A stretch of DNA of 64,000 nucleotides from Alteromonas profundi (lineage in GTDB: Bacteria > Pseudomonadota > Gammaproteobacteria > Enterobacterales > Alteromonadaceae), in assembly GCF_010500865.1 (NCBI RefSeq), contig NZ_JAAAWN010000023.1, forward strand, positions 1-64,000, read 5' to 3'. Below the pieces are notes generated by a model. The model was given only the letters and a program-made list of their open reading frames with translations. It did not search any database and was not told the origin of the DNA. Numbering within the stretch: the stretch's first letter is position 1; each line of letters starts with the position of its first letter. The position numbers and the translations under genes were made by a program. Shown piece by piece: positions 50,757 to 60,707 of the stretch.

Positions 50757-51788
50757 ATGCTATCTACATTGCTGGTAGGTTTTGGGTTTTCAGCACAAAC
50801 GTTTCATTTACCTTTTTTAACCTATTTGCCCAGCTTTAACGTGCAAGGTGTAGTGTCTTCACAACCTAACGTTGTTACTAAAACACTTCCTTCGGCTAAG
50901 GTATATGCTTCGCTAAATGATGCGCTTAATACAGAATCGTTCGACCTTGTGGTTATTACCACACCTAACCACCTCCACGCTGAACAAGCAGAATCTGCGC
51001 TTAAAAGCGGCGCCCACGTGCTGGTGGAAAAGCCCTTTACCCTAACCAGTGCTGATGCCAGAAAATTAGTTGATTATGCTAACCTAGTGTCGAAAAAACT
51101 GTGCGTTTACCAAAATCGTCGTTTTGATGGTGATTTTTTAACGTTAAAAAACCTTATAGAACAGGGAACGCTAGGGAATGTTCGAAGGGTGGAGAGCCGC
51201 TTCGATCGCTTTCGCCCAGTACCGCGAGATCGCTGGCGGGAAAACAAGGGCCCCGGAAGTGGTATTTGCTGGGATTTAGGGCCTCACCTTATTGATCAAA
51301 GCCTATGTCTATTTGGCCTTCCTGAGGCGATAGACGCGAATATTGCCACCATGCGCCAACATGGCCAATCAGACGATTGTTTTGATATCTCGCTTTACTA
51401 CCCAGACAAGGTGGTAAAACTAGGTAGTAGTGCCTTCCAGGCAGGGCCAACTTTGCGCTTTGATGTGCAGGGCGACAAAGGCAGTTATCGTAAATTTCAT
51501 TTAGATCCCCAAGAAGATCAGTTAAGAGCGGGCATATCGCTCGCAAGCACGCAGTGGGGACAAACCCCAAGTGACCAACATGGCACCTTATATCTTGAGG
51601 GGAATACACAGTGCTTCCCAACCCTGCAAGGCGAATATATTCGTTTTTATCATCAATTGGCGTGTGCCATTTTAGAGGGCGCTACATTACCTGCTGACGC
51701 AGCGTCGGTTGTACCCGTAATCGAAATTATCGAACAAGCAAAACTTGCCTGCGAAAAGGGCCATCGTGTAAGGGCTGTTTTCAGCTAA
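50757..51788 (+). CDS. Gfo/Idh/MocA-family oxidoreductase
   Basis: 343 residues. An N-terminal Rossmann domain (LLVGFGFSAQTFHLPFL, VVITTPNHLHAEQAESAL, VLVEKPFTL near residue 92 with the conserved EKP) and a C-terminal alpha-beta domain with FDRFRPVPRDRWREN and WDLGPHLIDQSLCLFG. The motifs match the YdgJ/YhhX-like oxidoreductases, NAD(P)-dependent on sugars or inositols. The exact substrate is unknown. Confidence 0.88.
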   Translation: MLSTLLVGFGFSAQTFHLPFLTYLPSFNVQGVVSSQPNVVTKTLPSAKVYASLNDALNTESFDLVVITTPNHLHAEQAESALKSGAHVLVEKPFTLTSADARKLVDYANLVSKKLCVYQNRRFDGDFLTLKNLIEQGTLGNVRRVESRFDRFRPVPRDRWRENKGPGSGICWDLGPHLIDQSLCLFGLPEAIDANIATMRQHGQSDDCFDISLYYPDKVVKLGSSAFQAGPTLRFDVQGDKGSYRKFHLDPQEDQLRAGISLASTQWGQTPSDQHGTLYLEGNTQCFPTLQGEYIRFYHQLACAILEGATLPADAASVVPVIEIIEQAKLACEKGHRVRAVFS

Positions 51789-51971
51789 AAAGAAGGTAAA
51801 AAGCAAACAGCAACTTATTAACTTGCGAAATGCTCATATATAAACTATCTTTGTTTCATTATGATTATTTGGGTATTTCGAAACGAAAGTTTTGATGTAA
51901 TGCTGTTGCTCAATATGAAAGTGCTGATGACCTCTCATCAGCTATTGGCCCTTTGAAGGTAATTTAGTGCT

Positions 51972-52751
51972 GTGAAAACAAGTCGCTCGGTAGAGAAGCG
52001 CCGTCAAGGTATTGTTGAATGGGTAGGTGCCCACGGTTTGACGCAAGTAGATGAGTTAGCCGAGCGATTTAATACGTCGCAAGTCACGGTTCGCAAAGAT
52101 TTAACCGCGTTAGCTAACGCCGGAAAACTTATCCGGCAGTTTGGCGGCGCGGCGCCCTTACCTATGCAAAACTTTCCTCCCCAACTTGAAGCCGAGACGA
52201 GTTCTGTGCTTGCTGCTATTGGCAAAGCTGCAGCTCAACGTATTGGCGATGGCTGTCGTGTCGTACTCGATTGCGGTTCAACCACTGCCGCCTTGTTGCC
52301 CTATTTACACGACAAGCAACATATTGTGGTAATGACGAATTCATTGCAGGCCAGCAATTTTCTTACCCAAGCGCCGAATAAGCCCAATGTGCTAATGACA
52401 GGGGGAACATGGGATCCTAATTCTCAGTCATTCCAAGGGCTAATGGCGGAGAAAATGGTAGCCGAGTATAGTTTCGACATCGCCATTGTCGGAGCAGCTG
52501 GAATAGATGTGGACCGGGGCACCACTACGTTTAATGAGCTTACCGGTGTTACAAATGCAATGGCAGATGCGGCAAGTGAAGTGGTCGTTGTGGCAGCGTC
52601 AAATAAACTTAAACATAAAATGCCTAACTTAGAATTAGGCTGGAAAAAAATATCAACCTTGGTGACAGACAGTGGTATTGGTTATCAAGATAAAATTCAA
52701 ATTGAACAGCAAGGCGTTAGCGTAGTTGTCGCTGCCTTCGGTGGAGAGTAA
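51972..52751 (+). CDS. DeoR/GlpR-family transcriptional regulator next to glmS
   Basis: 259 residues. An N-terminal DeoR helix-turn-helix (QGIVEWVGAHGLTQVDELAERF, then SQVTVRKDLTALANAGKLIRQFGGA) and a C-terminal sugar-phosphate-binding domain (DCGSTTAALLPYL; IAIVGAAGIDVDRGTTTFN). The start is GTG. Being 3 bp ahead of glmS, it probably regulates amino-sugar metabolism in response to a phosphorylated sugar. That link is inferred from position. Confidence 0.88.
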   Translation: MKTSRSVEKRRQGIVEWVGAHGLTQVDELAERFNTSQVTVRKDLTALANAGKLIRQFGGAAPLPMQNFPPQLEAETSSVLAAIGKAAAQRIGDGCRVVLDCGSTTAALLPYLHDKQHIVVMTNSLQASNFLTQAPNKPNVLMTGGTWDPNSQSFQGLMAEKMVAEYSFDIAIVGAAGIDVDRGTTTFNELTGVTNAMADAASEVVVVAASNKLKHKMPNLELGWKKISTLVTDSGIGYQDKIQIEQQGVSVVVAAFGGE

Positions 52752-52754
52752 AAC

Positions 52755-54587
52755 ATGTGTGGAATTGTAGGTGCAATAGCCGAACGTAACGTTATTGAGA
52801 TTCTGCTAGAAGGGTTGAAACGATTAGAATACAGAGGGTACGACTCTGCAGGTGTGGCGTTATTAAAGCAAGATGGCAGCCTTACACGAATTCGACGTGC
52901 AGGAAAAGTACAAGCACTTGCTGATGCCGTGGCCGATTTGGAAGCGTTAGGTAGCACGGGTATCGCCCATACCCGTTGGGCCACCCACGGCGGAGTAACC
53001 GAAGAGAACGCACACCCCCATCTTTCCACCGACCGTATTGCTGTTGTTCACAATGGCATTATTGAAAACTACGAGCATTTGCGCGACAGCCTAAAAGAGC
53101 AAGGTTATACCTTTACTAGCGATACTGATACCGAGTCAATCGCGCATACGGTACATCAAAAAATTAACCAAGGCGCCAGCTTACTGACAGCCGTGCAACA
53201 GGCGGTTAAAACCTTCCACGGCGCGTATGGCACTGTGGTTATGGACACCCAAGATCCCCATAAAATGGTTGTGGCTCGATCAGGTAGCCCCTTAGTAATT
53301 GGGCTTGGGTTGGGCGAGAACTTTATCGCGTCAGACCAAATGGCATTGTTGCCTGTCACCCGCCGCTTTATCTTTTTAGAAGAAGGCGATGTGGCAGAAA
53401 TAACCCGCCGCAGCGTATCTATTTTTGATAAAGACGGGCGAGCGGTAGAGCGTGAAATCATCGAGTCGAATGTAGAACATGATGCTGGCGATAAAGGTAT
53501 GTATCGCCATTACATGCTCAAAGAAATTCATGAACAACCTGTGGTAGTGCGCAATACACTAAAAGACAGACTGGGTGAAAACGCGTTAGTAAGTAACGTT
53601 TTTGGCGATGGCGCCGAGGCCATCTTGTCTAAGGTAAAACATGTACAGATAGTCGCCTGTGGCACCAGTTACCACGCTGGAATGACAGCACGCTATTGGC
53701 TAGAACAGTACGCGAATGTATCGTGCAATGTTGAAATTGCCTCCGAATTTCGCTATCGCAAATCAGTGGTTCACCCCAATAGTTTGCTTATTACCATTTC
53801 TCAATCGGGTGAAACTGCAGACACATTGGCAGCCCTTAGGCTGGCTAAAGCGCAAGGTTACAAGGCCAGTTTGGCTATTTGTAATGTGGCAGGCTCGTCA
53901 CTAGTGCGTGAATCAGACCTTGCTTTTATGACACGGGCAGGCGCTGAAATTGGCGTTGCTTCTACCAAAGCATTTACCACCCAATTAACCGCCTTTCTTA
54001 TGCTTACGCTTGCACTTGGTGAGTACAACAACATGGCTGCGCAAGATAAAAAAGACATTGTCGAAGCGCTGCATAGCTTGCCAGCAAAACTAGAAGAAAC
54101 CCTTACTATTACCCAAGGTATAGAAGACTTAGCAGAAGAATTTGCAGATAAGAATCATAGCTTATTTTTGGGGCGCGGTGATCAGTACCCTATTGCTATG
54201 GAAGGCGCCTTGAAGCTTAAGGAAATCTCTTACATTCACGCAGAAGCTTACGCCTCAGGCGAACTCAAGCATGGTCCGCTGGCCCTCATTGACGAAGAAA
54301 TGCCGGTTATTGTGGTAGCGCCTAATAATGAACTACTTGAGAAACTAAAATCGAACGTAGAAGAAGTACGTGCTCGTGGCGGGATTATGTATGTGTTTGC
54401 TGACAAAGACGCACGGTTTACCGGCGATGCGTCTATGCGGGTGATTGATGTACCCCATTGCCACGCAGTAATTGCGCCTATTATTTATACTCTACCTCTG
54501 CAGCTATTATCTTATTATGTGGCGCTAATTAAGGGCACCGACGTAGACCAGCCTCGCAACTTGGCAAAAAGTGTAACGGTAGAATAA
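52755..54587 (+). CDS. glmS: Glutamine-fructose-6-phosphate aminotransferase (isomerizing)
   Basis: First committed step to UDP-GlcNAc. 610 residues: N-terminal glutaminase with [12 protein letters not shown] (Cys nucleophile after Met removal) and [13 protein letters not shown]; two SIS isomerase domains ([75 protein letters not shown]); ends [13 protein letters not shown]. The conserved 3' end is the recognition site of TnsD-type proteins, and a Tn7-like element lies 25 bp after its stop. Confidence 0.98.
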   Translation: MCGIVGAIAERNVIEILLEGLKRLEYRGYDSAGVALLKQDGSLTRIRRAGKVQALADAVADLEALGSTGIAHTRWATHGGVTEENAHPHLSTDRIAVVHNGIIENYEHLRDSLKEQGYTFTSDTDTESIAHTVHQKINQGASLLTAVQQAVKTFHGAYGTVVMDTQDPHKMVVARSGSPLVIGLGLGENFIASDQMALLPVTRRFIFLEEGDVAEITRRSVSIFDKDGRAVEREIIESNVEHDAGDKGMYRHYMLKEIHEQPVVVRNTLKDRLGENALVSNVFGDGAEAILSKVKHVQIVACGTSYHAGMTARYWLEQYANVSCNVEIASEFRYRKSVVHPNSLLITISQSGETADTLAALRLAKAQGYKASLAICNVAGSSLVRESDLAFMTRAGAEIGVASTKAFTTQLTAFLMLTLALGEYNNMAAQDKKDIVEALHSLPAKLEETLTITQGIEDLAEEFADKNHSLFLGRGDQYPIAMEGALKLKEISYIHAEAYASGELKHGPLALIDEEMPVIVVAPNNELLEKLKSNVEEVRARGGIMYVFADKDARFTGDASMRVIDVPHCHAVIAPIIYTLPLQLLSYYVALIKGTDVDQPRNLAKSVTVE

Positions 54588-54612
54588 GTAGGAGATTTAA
54601 AAGTTAGCTGCT
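54545..54612 (+). other. attTn7 attachment site with 5-bp target copy
   Basis: The end of glmS (coding [13 protein letters not shown]) is the sequence Tn7-type elements recognise. The element begins at 54613, exactly 25 bases after the TAA at 54585-54587, which equals the classical Tn7 insertion distance. The five bases before it (CTGCT, 54608-54612) are the predicted target duplication; the partner copy is outside the window. Confidence 0.85.
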
Positions 54613-54692
54613 TGTTAGAGCATATTATATTTGGTAACAAATAAAAATTTAGCATTAAATTAGGTAATAAAAGTAGATTAGTTTATGCTCTA
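54613..54692. repeat. Tn7-like right end: TnsB-type repeats and flanking inverted repeat
   Basis: TTTGGTAACAAATAAAA (from 54630) and ATTAGGTAATAAAAG (from 54659) are similar direct repeats 29 bp apart and are likely TnsB binding sites. They are bracketed by TAGAGCATA (54616-54624) and its exact complement TATGCTCTA (54684-54692). The segment also has to contain the tnsA promoter, so TnsB binding would repress the operon, as reported for Tn7. Confidence 0.65.
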
Positions 54693-54710
54693 TGGCATAG
54701 GGTGTAGGCG

Positions 54711-55529
54711 ATGACGAAACTGCAATGGCTGACAAGAGAAGAAATCGATAAGCGCTTCGCAAGCGGCAGAGGAATGGGCCGTAAAAGCGAATATCAGCCG
54801 TGGATTTACATTCAAGAAATATCCAGTGATGGAACGAGTTATCGTGCCTTATCTCACCGCACCGGCAGAGTAGTTCACTTGCTTTCCAAGCTAGAATACC
54901 TTGCTTTTTCACTCTACGACTGGAATGGGTCAATTTATGACATTCGAGAGCAGTATCCGTTTGCTCTAGAAACCATTCTGGAAGTAGCCGACAAAGCGGG
55001 CATAAAACATCCGCAAAAAGGCAATAAATATCACATATTTACCACTGATTTGTTATTAGACTTTGATGGGTTAGAGAGCAATCAAATCGCGATTCAGGTC
55101 AAATACAATGATGAGCTGATGGATAAAAATGTTATTGCTAAGCTCGAAATAGAGAGGCGAAGTGGTCTGGCCAAAGTAATGCAGTGGAAGTTAATTACTG
55201 AACTCGACATACCTCATGTTCAACAAGCCAATATTGATTGGATACTGGGAGGAAAAGACCTTCACATTGGCGAATCTATTCAAATGCAAGTTTATGATCT
55301 TTGGGAAGAGATAAAGCGCTTCCCTGACATTAAGCTCGCTAAAGCATGCTCAGATTATGATAAGCGTCATGGCCTACCGTTAGGTGAAGCATTAAAATTA
55401 GCTCGAAACGCCTTTAGCTATCGATTGCTGGCGTTTGATATCCATAAGCCCTATCAATATCTTATCTGCTCTGACATCCATAGCGTGTCCTTCGGGTTCG
55501 ATAGCGGAGATTTATATGCTGTTGGTTAA
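54711..55529 (+). CDS. tnsA: Tn7-type transposition endonuclease TnsA
   Basis: Cuts the 5' ends of the transposon together with TnsB, allowing cut-and-paste movement. 272 residues, against 273 in Tn7. SHRTGRVVHLLSKLE (E62), DIREQYP, TTDLLLDFDG (D113) and IAIQVKY (Q129, K131) align with the catalytic residues E63, D114, Q130 and K132 of Tn7 TnsA, so the restriction-enzyme-like core is intact. The C-terminal TnsC-contact domain is present. The tnsB start overlaps its last codons. Confidence 0.95.
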   Translation: MTKLQWLTREEIDKRFASGRGMGRKSEYQPWIYIQEISSDGTSYRALSHRTGRVVHLLSKLEYLAFSLYDWNGSIYDIREQYPFALETILEVADKAGIKHPQKGNKYHIFTTDLLLDFDGLESNQIAIQVKYNDELMDKNVIAKLEIERRSGLAKVMQWKLITELDIPHVQQANIDWILGGKDLHIGESIQMQVYDLWEEIKRFPDIKLAKACSDYDKRHGLPLGEALKLARNAFSYRLLAFDIHKPYQYLICSDIHSVSFGFDSGDLYAVG

Positions 55530-57598
55530 TAGCGTTGTGCATGAAACGGACAATTTGATAGGGTGTTAGCCATCACACCGGAACACGCTATTTGGATTGA
55601 TATATACAAACGACTTGCTGATCCTATTGAATTTGACCTAGGCGCAATAACCGAAGCTATTCAAAGCAAACACACACAAGTCGTCAGTGATCCATTCATC
55701 GATGAATCGCTAAAACACCCCACCGAAGCTCATAAAAACGGTTAGAAGAAAACTGGTCAGTTATGCAAAAAGTTGCTGATAATCCTTATCGGCTCTTCAA
55801 ACATGGATGGCTTCGACTCTACGAAAAAGTTATCGATCAAAATAATCCTGAGTTTTCCAAAAAACACTTTTACAAGCTCCTGCGTCAATTTTTACAGCGT
55901 GGTCAAAACAAGAATGTTCTAAGGCCTGATTTCCATAAGCAGGGAGCGCCAAAGCAACCAAGAAACATTGCTAATAAAAAAGTAGGCAGACCGCGTATCA
56001 CGACTGTTGGCACAGGCATCCCAATTACGGATGAGATTAAACAATTGTTTAGGGAGGCAATTAATAAATATTATTTGAATTCCATGAGAATGCCGTGGAC
56101 AAAAGTTCATGACCTAGTGCTACTTAAATTTAGGAAGCAATATCCCACTATTACACGACAAGATTCACCAACTGTTACGCAGCTAAAACACTTGTTTAAT
56201 ATGGAATACAAGGCCATTAAAACCGTACAAGCGCGTAACACAGCAATAGCGTTCGAAAAGGACGTGAGGCAACTTACTAGCACAGCGACTGCTCAAGTGC
56301 TTGGACCCGGAGATAGGTTTGAGTTTGACGCCACCATCATTGATCTTTATTTGGTCAGTGAAAAAGACCCATCAAAAATTATTGGTCGCCCCACGCTTCT
56401 CATTGTAATCGATGTTTTTTCTCGTTTAACGGCAGGTTACTATCTGACATTTGAACCACCATCTTATGTTTTAGCCATGATGTCATTGGCAAACTGTTTA
56501 GAAAATAAAGTAGACGTTTGTAGGCGTTTAGGCATTTCAATCGAGTTTGAAGATTGGCCAGCGCTAGGTCTTCCGACGGCAGTATTAGCGGATAAAGGAG
56601 ACCTTCTTACCCACCAAGCAGATTCTTTAATCAACGTGTTTAACACCCGTATAGAAAACGCAAAAGCTCGCCGAGGTGACGCTAAAGGCATTGTTGAACA
56701 GAGATTTAGAACCTTACAGGCTGAATTTAAACCTTATGCCCCCGGCGTTGTGACAACAGAAACAGTTAAAAAAAGAGGGGGTAAGGATTATCGCCTAGAT
56801 GCGAAATTGTCTCTGCGACAAATGGAAGAGATCATTGCCTTACTTATATACAAGCATAATTTAAAAGGGATGAAAAAATATGATGCTGATGAAGGAATTC
56901 CCGATGACCTGCCCTACACCCCAAAGGACTTGTGGCAATGGGGAATAACGAATAGGTCTGGTGCCCTAAAATCATATGACGTGGAAAAGTTTAAGGTGCT
57001 AACTTTACCGAGAAATACCGCAACGGTTTCAAATGAAGGAATAAAGTATCAGTCTCTGACTTATAGTTGTTCAGAGGCTTTCGAAAAAGGATGGTTTATT
57101 CGAGACAAGCATCGAACCAGACCACAGAAAGTCGAAATAGGATTTGACCCAAGGAGCACGAATAAAATTTATGTGTTCCCACTGGGGCAGACTTCTCAGT
57201 ATTGGATCGCGCAGTTGACCGACCGGAGCCGTGCGTATAAAGATATGACGTTTTATGAAGCAAAGCTTTCTATGCAAGTAAGTAAACTAGCGAACAGTGA
57301 GGCTGCCAATGCCAATAAAGACAAACAGCTCTCTGCTGACGAAGAAATTCAAAAGCGCATGGAGTCAGCAGAAAAGCATGCCAAAATTGGCAGTAAATCT
57401 GCGTCGAATAGTGCTCGTATTAAATCTATAAAAACTAATAAAAAGGAAGCTATAGCTCAAGAGCGCAAGAAACGTGCTGTCGGCAGCAACCCTGATAATG
57501 ACCCTAAAACACCACCAAATAATGTTCAACCGATGAAAAGACAGGAAGATTTCTCTCACCCTGATATTCCAGATGATATTTATGGAGACGAAGATTGA
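55516..57598 (+). pseudogene. tnsB: Tn7-type transposase TnsB with two apparent single-base deletions
   Basis: DDE-family transposase that cuts and joins 3' ends. The frame starts at the ATG at 55516 (MLLVNSVVHETDNLIG), shifts near 55,560 into VLAITPEHAIWIDIY, and shifts again near 55,735 (HK then KRLEENWSVMQKVADNPYRL) into the long frame ending at 57598. Each shift is repaired by adding one base, at GGG and at AAAAA. The downstream part has the full catalytic core: FEFDATIIDLYL (Asp), AVLADKGDLL (Asp) and AKGIVEQRF (Glu). Translation from the internal ATG at 55763 would lack the first ~83 residues of the N-terminal DNA-binding region. Either real inactivation or sequencing error. Confidence 0.88.
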
Positions 57599-59202
57599 AA
57601 ACGCCTTATGTAGCGGTTACAGCAAATTATATTGATCCGGGGCTAGAAGAGTATCGTGGCAATCCGCTTATTGAAGCTTTGCCTAAGATTTACGAGGACG
57701 ATCTTGTATTAGCAAAGACTTTGGCATCCCGCCCAACACATAGTGAGGGTGACTTAAAGCTACATCCTAAATTGCGAATGCACGCGTTAGGGCGGTTACT
57801 TGATGGTGACTTTTTTCATCCATTGCCAAACCACCTAAACCTCGAAAAAAAGTTGTCCCTGATGATTCGGAGCGGCTACGTTAAACGAAACCCTGCAAAA
57901 CATCACGACAAACAATTGATGCAAGAAAACTATTTAAAATCTCAAGGAAAAGAAGAGAGAATTCAAGTATTCCCGACCACAGATCGATCAGTTCAGAGTA
58001 CGACGTTAATTGGCTGCTCTGGCAGTGGCAAAACTACGGCGGTAAGGAAAGTTTTATCAACATACGCTCAATTAATTGAGCACCCTGACTACAATATGCA
58101 TCAACAACTCGTCTACGTGGTTGTTGAATGTCCCTATAACGGCGATTTAGCGAGTCTATGTAAGAATTTCTTTCTCTCGATTGACGAGGTGCTCAATACT
58201 AAGTATCACCGACTCTATGGTTATGAGATTCGAGTAGGCGAAAAAACTTTATTGCAAGCAATGAAACAGATAGTGATAGACCATTCGCTGGGTTTACTTG
58301 TGATAGACGAGATTCAGCACCTGCAAGATACCAAAGACAAACGTGATGAACTGTTAAACTTTTTTACTGAATTGACTAATACCATCGGTGTTCCGGTACT
58401 TATCGTCGGAACTCCAAAAGCCTCGGGTATTTCGAAGGATTTGCGTGGCGCTAGGAGGGAAATTGGTTTTGGTAGTATGAACTGGGGAATATCCAAAACT
58501 GAAAGCGATATGAAGCAATGGCGGAGCTTTGCTATGCGACTATGGCGTTTTCAATGGGTTAAGAAGCGAACCCAAACGCCGGATAGCGATCTGCTCGAAC
58601 ACTTATTCGTACTGTCGCAGGGCATTATTGACATCACACTTAAGCTGTTTGTGATTGCACAGATAAGAGCAATTGTTACAAAAGCTGAAGAAATCACTAT
58701 TCCATTGCTAGATACCGTTTATGCGGAAGAAATGAAAAGCGTACACCCTATGCTAGACGCTTTACGCTCTGGTAACGAGAAGGAAATCCTGAAGTATTCT
58801 GACCTTTTGATACCTACGGTTGATATTGAGGATGTTGTGAAAAACATGCCGCAATATGTTGAGGAACTTGATATCTCAGAGCAGAGGGAGCCTGAAGAAA
58901 ATGGGCTGAAATCATTATTAGAGCTTTTCAAACTCGACTACAAGGAGCATGTCAGTGGAATTGCGCTTTTAAAAGATGAGTACCCGGACATCGACAATGT
59001 CAGCCTTGTAAGAAAGTTAATTGCTGAAGTTGATGCAAGCAAATTAAGTTTAAAATCGGTTCAGAAAAAAGAGCAAAAACCAAAGACTAACGTCGTCCCT
59101 TACGGGAAATGGTCGAAGCTTGATCATGACGATCTACGATATATTCGTTCCCAGTCCAATACTGAGTCCGAGATGCACTCGAATCTGGTCAAGGCTGACT
59201 GA
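57595..59202 (+). CDS. tnsC: Tn7-type transposition ATPase TnsC
   Basis: AAA+ regulator that links target selection to TnsAB. 535 residues (Tn7: 555). Walker A is GCSGSGKTTAV near residue 140; Walker B is LLVIDEIQHLQD near 235; VPVLIVGTPKASG provides sensor 1. The start is TTG overlapping the tnsB stop (ATTGA), so it is translationally coupled. The C-terminal ~100 residues are charged, and the target-selector contact is expected in this kind of tail. Confidence 0.93.
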   Translation: MKTPYVAVTANYIDPGLEEYRGNPLIEALPKIYEDDLVLAKTLASRPTHSEGDLKLHPKLRMHALGRLLDGDFFHPLPNHLNLEKKLSLMIRSGYVKRNPAKHHDKQLMQENYLKSQGKEERIQVFPTTDRSVQSTTLIGCSGSGKTTAVRKVLSTYAQLIEHPDYNMHQQLVYVVVECPYNGDLASLCKNFFLSIDEVLNTKYHRLYGYEIRVGEKTLLQAMKQIVIDHSLGLLVIDEIQHLQDTKDKRDELLNFFTELTNTIGVPVLIVGTPKASGISKDLRGARREIGFGSMNWGISKTESDMKQWRSFAMRLWRFQWVKKRTQTPDSDLLEHLFVLSQGIIDITLKLFVIAQIRAIVTKAEEITIPLLDTVYAEEMKSVHPMLDALRSGNEKEILKYSDLLIPTVDIEDVVKNMPQYVEELDISEQREPEENGLKSLLELFKLDYKEHVSGIALLKDEYPDIDNVSLVRKLIAEVDASKLSLKSVQKKEQKPKTNVVPYGKWSKLDHDDLRYIRSQSNTESEMHSNLVKAD

Positions 59203-59438
59203 ATAGCTTCCCTAGACTAGCTTCACTTGCATAAGTTTGATTTTGGCTATGAGAACTACCTATATTGGAAATGTCTGTTTGGTTTTTTCATTTATAATAC
59301 GTCACCTCTTTTCTTTCTTATGAATCAACACTATCTTTTATATTGAAGTTATTTGGTAAGGCATGAGAATGGACGTATGAGCTTCTGGCAACTCTCAAAA
59401 TTAGTCAGCTTTTAGCTTCTTATTCAAAGGAGGTTATC
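59203..59438. other. Gene-free interval after tnsC where tnsD would be expected
   Basis: No frame resembling TnsD/TniQ (zinc-finger CxxC motifs, N-terminal LPxEL-type segment) is readable on either strand. The DNA is AT-rich with scattered stops. It may be the scar of a deletion or simply the upstream region of the small frame at 59,439. Confidence 0.5.
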
Positions 59439-59650
59439 ATGGATAAACTTGATGTTCTTGACTTGCTGAAAGGGTCGCCCAAGAATCGGCATCGGGTTCT
59501 ATTGCGGCTGAACTTTTGAGTAATGGAAATGATTTGTATGAGCCTAGTCAGACAAGTAAGAAACTCAGGCGAATTACACCCAATGGTGAAATCTCCGAAG
59601 GCTATCTTAAGGAAAACCGGTTCGTCGTAGAAAAGATCTTTACCGCTTAA
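59439..59650 (+). pseudogene. Small protein of unknown function with one apparent deletion
   Basis: A very strong ribosome-binding site (AAAGGAGGTTATC) precedes the ATG. The frame reads MDKLDVLDLLKGSPK, then, one frame over from about 59,481, ESASGSIAAELLSNGNDLYE and a further 35 residues ending VVEKIFTA and TAA at 59648-59650. Adding one base near CCCAAG would give a 70-residue protein with uniform codon use. I do not recognise the family. Its position directly after tnsC suggests it belongs to the transposon core or its first cargo. Confidence 0.5.
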
Positions 59651-59870
59651 CGCGATAGTTGATTTTTTGCGCAAATGGCTAACACTCTCCACAGATGTAC
59701 TAGTGTGATCAGGAAGGGAAATTATCGGTCTAATTACCGAGCGACTTTGTCGCCTGAAACTTAGCAGTTACTGTTATTATCCGCCATGAACCTATGAAAA
59801 CTTGCTTTAAAGTATGACTTATGCAACTTTTTGCTAAATGAAGATAGACTCAGACTATGCGGGGCAATTA

Positions 59871-60254
59871 ATGTACACAATAAGTAAACTTGCGAAAGAA
59901 GCAAATGTAGGTGTAGAAACCATTCGTTTCTATGAAAGGAAGGCCTTATTGGAACAACCGATAAAACCATTGCAAGGATACAGGCAATATACACAGCAGG
60001 CACTTACCAGAGTGTTATTTATAAAGCGTGCTCAGTATTTAGGTTTTACATTGGCTGAAATATCATCACTATTAGTCTTGAGTACCAGCAGCTGTGACGA
60101 CGTCCAGTCCCTCGCTGAGCATAAACTGGATATTATTGAAGATAAGTTAAAAGACTTAAGTCGTCTTAAAGGCAGCCTTGAATCCCTCGTATCAGACTGT
60201 AAAAACAACCCGAAAAACAAAATCTGCCCCATCATTCAGTCTCTCCAGTCGTAA
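59871..60254 (+). CDS. merR: MerR-family regulator, mercury-responsive type
   Basis: 127 residues. Helix-turn-helix MYTISKLAKEANVGVETIRFYERKALL, coiled coil, and three Cys at positions 75, 110 and 119. The spacing (35 and 9) is exactly that of Cys82, Cys117 and Cys126 that bind Hg(II) in Tn501 MerR, and KNKICPIIQSL matches that protein's end. The start at 59871 has GGGG eight bases upstream. Unusually it is on the same strand as merT and not divergent. It should act at the promoter 60269-60300. Confidence 0.9.
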   Translation: MYTISKLAKEANVGVETIRFYERKALLEQPIKPLQGYRQYTQQALTRVLFIKRAQYLGFTLAEISSLLVLSTSSCDDVQSLAEHKLDIIEDKLKDLSRLKGSLESLVSDCKNNPKNKICPIIQSLQS

Positions 60255-60268
60255 AATAACACTACCAC

Positions 60269-60300
60269 TTGACTCCGTACCTAGATACGGAGTGCATACT
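60269..60300 (+). promoter_or_regulatory. MerR-type promoter/operator before merT
   Basis: TTGACT (-35) and CATACT (-10) are 20 bp apart, longer than optimal, with the dyad ACTCCGTA...TACGGAGT in the spacer. This layout is the hallmark of promoters that MerR proteins twist into activity. Confidence 0.85.
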
Positions 60301-60329
60301 TCAGATTGTTTTAAAAATTACGTCATAAT

Positions 60330-60674
60330 ATGGTAAAAAGTAGTCAACTATCTATCTTAGGCGGTCTTGTTGCCGCCGTCGGTGCTAGTGCATGTTGTGC
60401 TGGGCCGCTGGTGCTTCTTTTGATGGGTATTAGCGGAACGTGGATCAGCCATCTAACGCTTTTAGACCCTTATCGACCTATTTTTATTTTTGCCGTAGTT
60501 GTTTTATTTGGGTTTGCAGGGTGGCAAATCCATCGGCCCATAAACGACTGTGCAAAAGGTGAGTCATGTGCAACCTCTAAAGTAAGAGCGCGAAGAATAG
60601 TAATTTTTTGGTCAACCGCGCTGTTGGCGTTCCTTTTTGTCACCAGTAATTACTGGATTATATGGCTAGTATAG
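60330..60674 (+). CDS. merT: Mercuric transport protein MerT
   Basis: Inner-membrane carrier that imports Hg(II). 114 residues with three hydrophobic helices. GASACCAGPLVLLLMGISG places the Cys pair in helix 1, DPYRPIFIF follows, and CAKGESCA gives the second Cys pair in the cytoplasmic loop. These are the features of MerT. No merA reductase is found near it. Confidence 0.93.
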   Translation: MVKSSQLSILGGLVAAVGASACCAGPLVLLLMGISGTWISHLTLLDPYRPIFIFAVVVLFGFAGWQIHRPINDCAKGESCATSKVRARRIVIFWSTALLAFLFVTSNYWIIWLV

Positions 60675-60707
60675 CTACTATCACCTTAATTTTTTTCGGA
60701 GAAATAA

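Noticed and set aside
55516-55765. Programmed ribosomal frameshifting in tnsB
   Set aside because: The two sites lack a classic slippery heptamer with a downstream structure, and both need the same kind of change (one added base); random deletion or sequencing error is simpler.
59420-59692. 90-codon minus-strand frame after tnsC
   Set aside because: The plus strand has a strong ribosome site and a better protein-like reading; the minus frame is its shadow.
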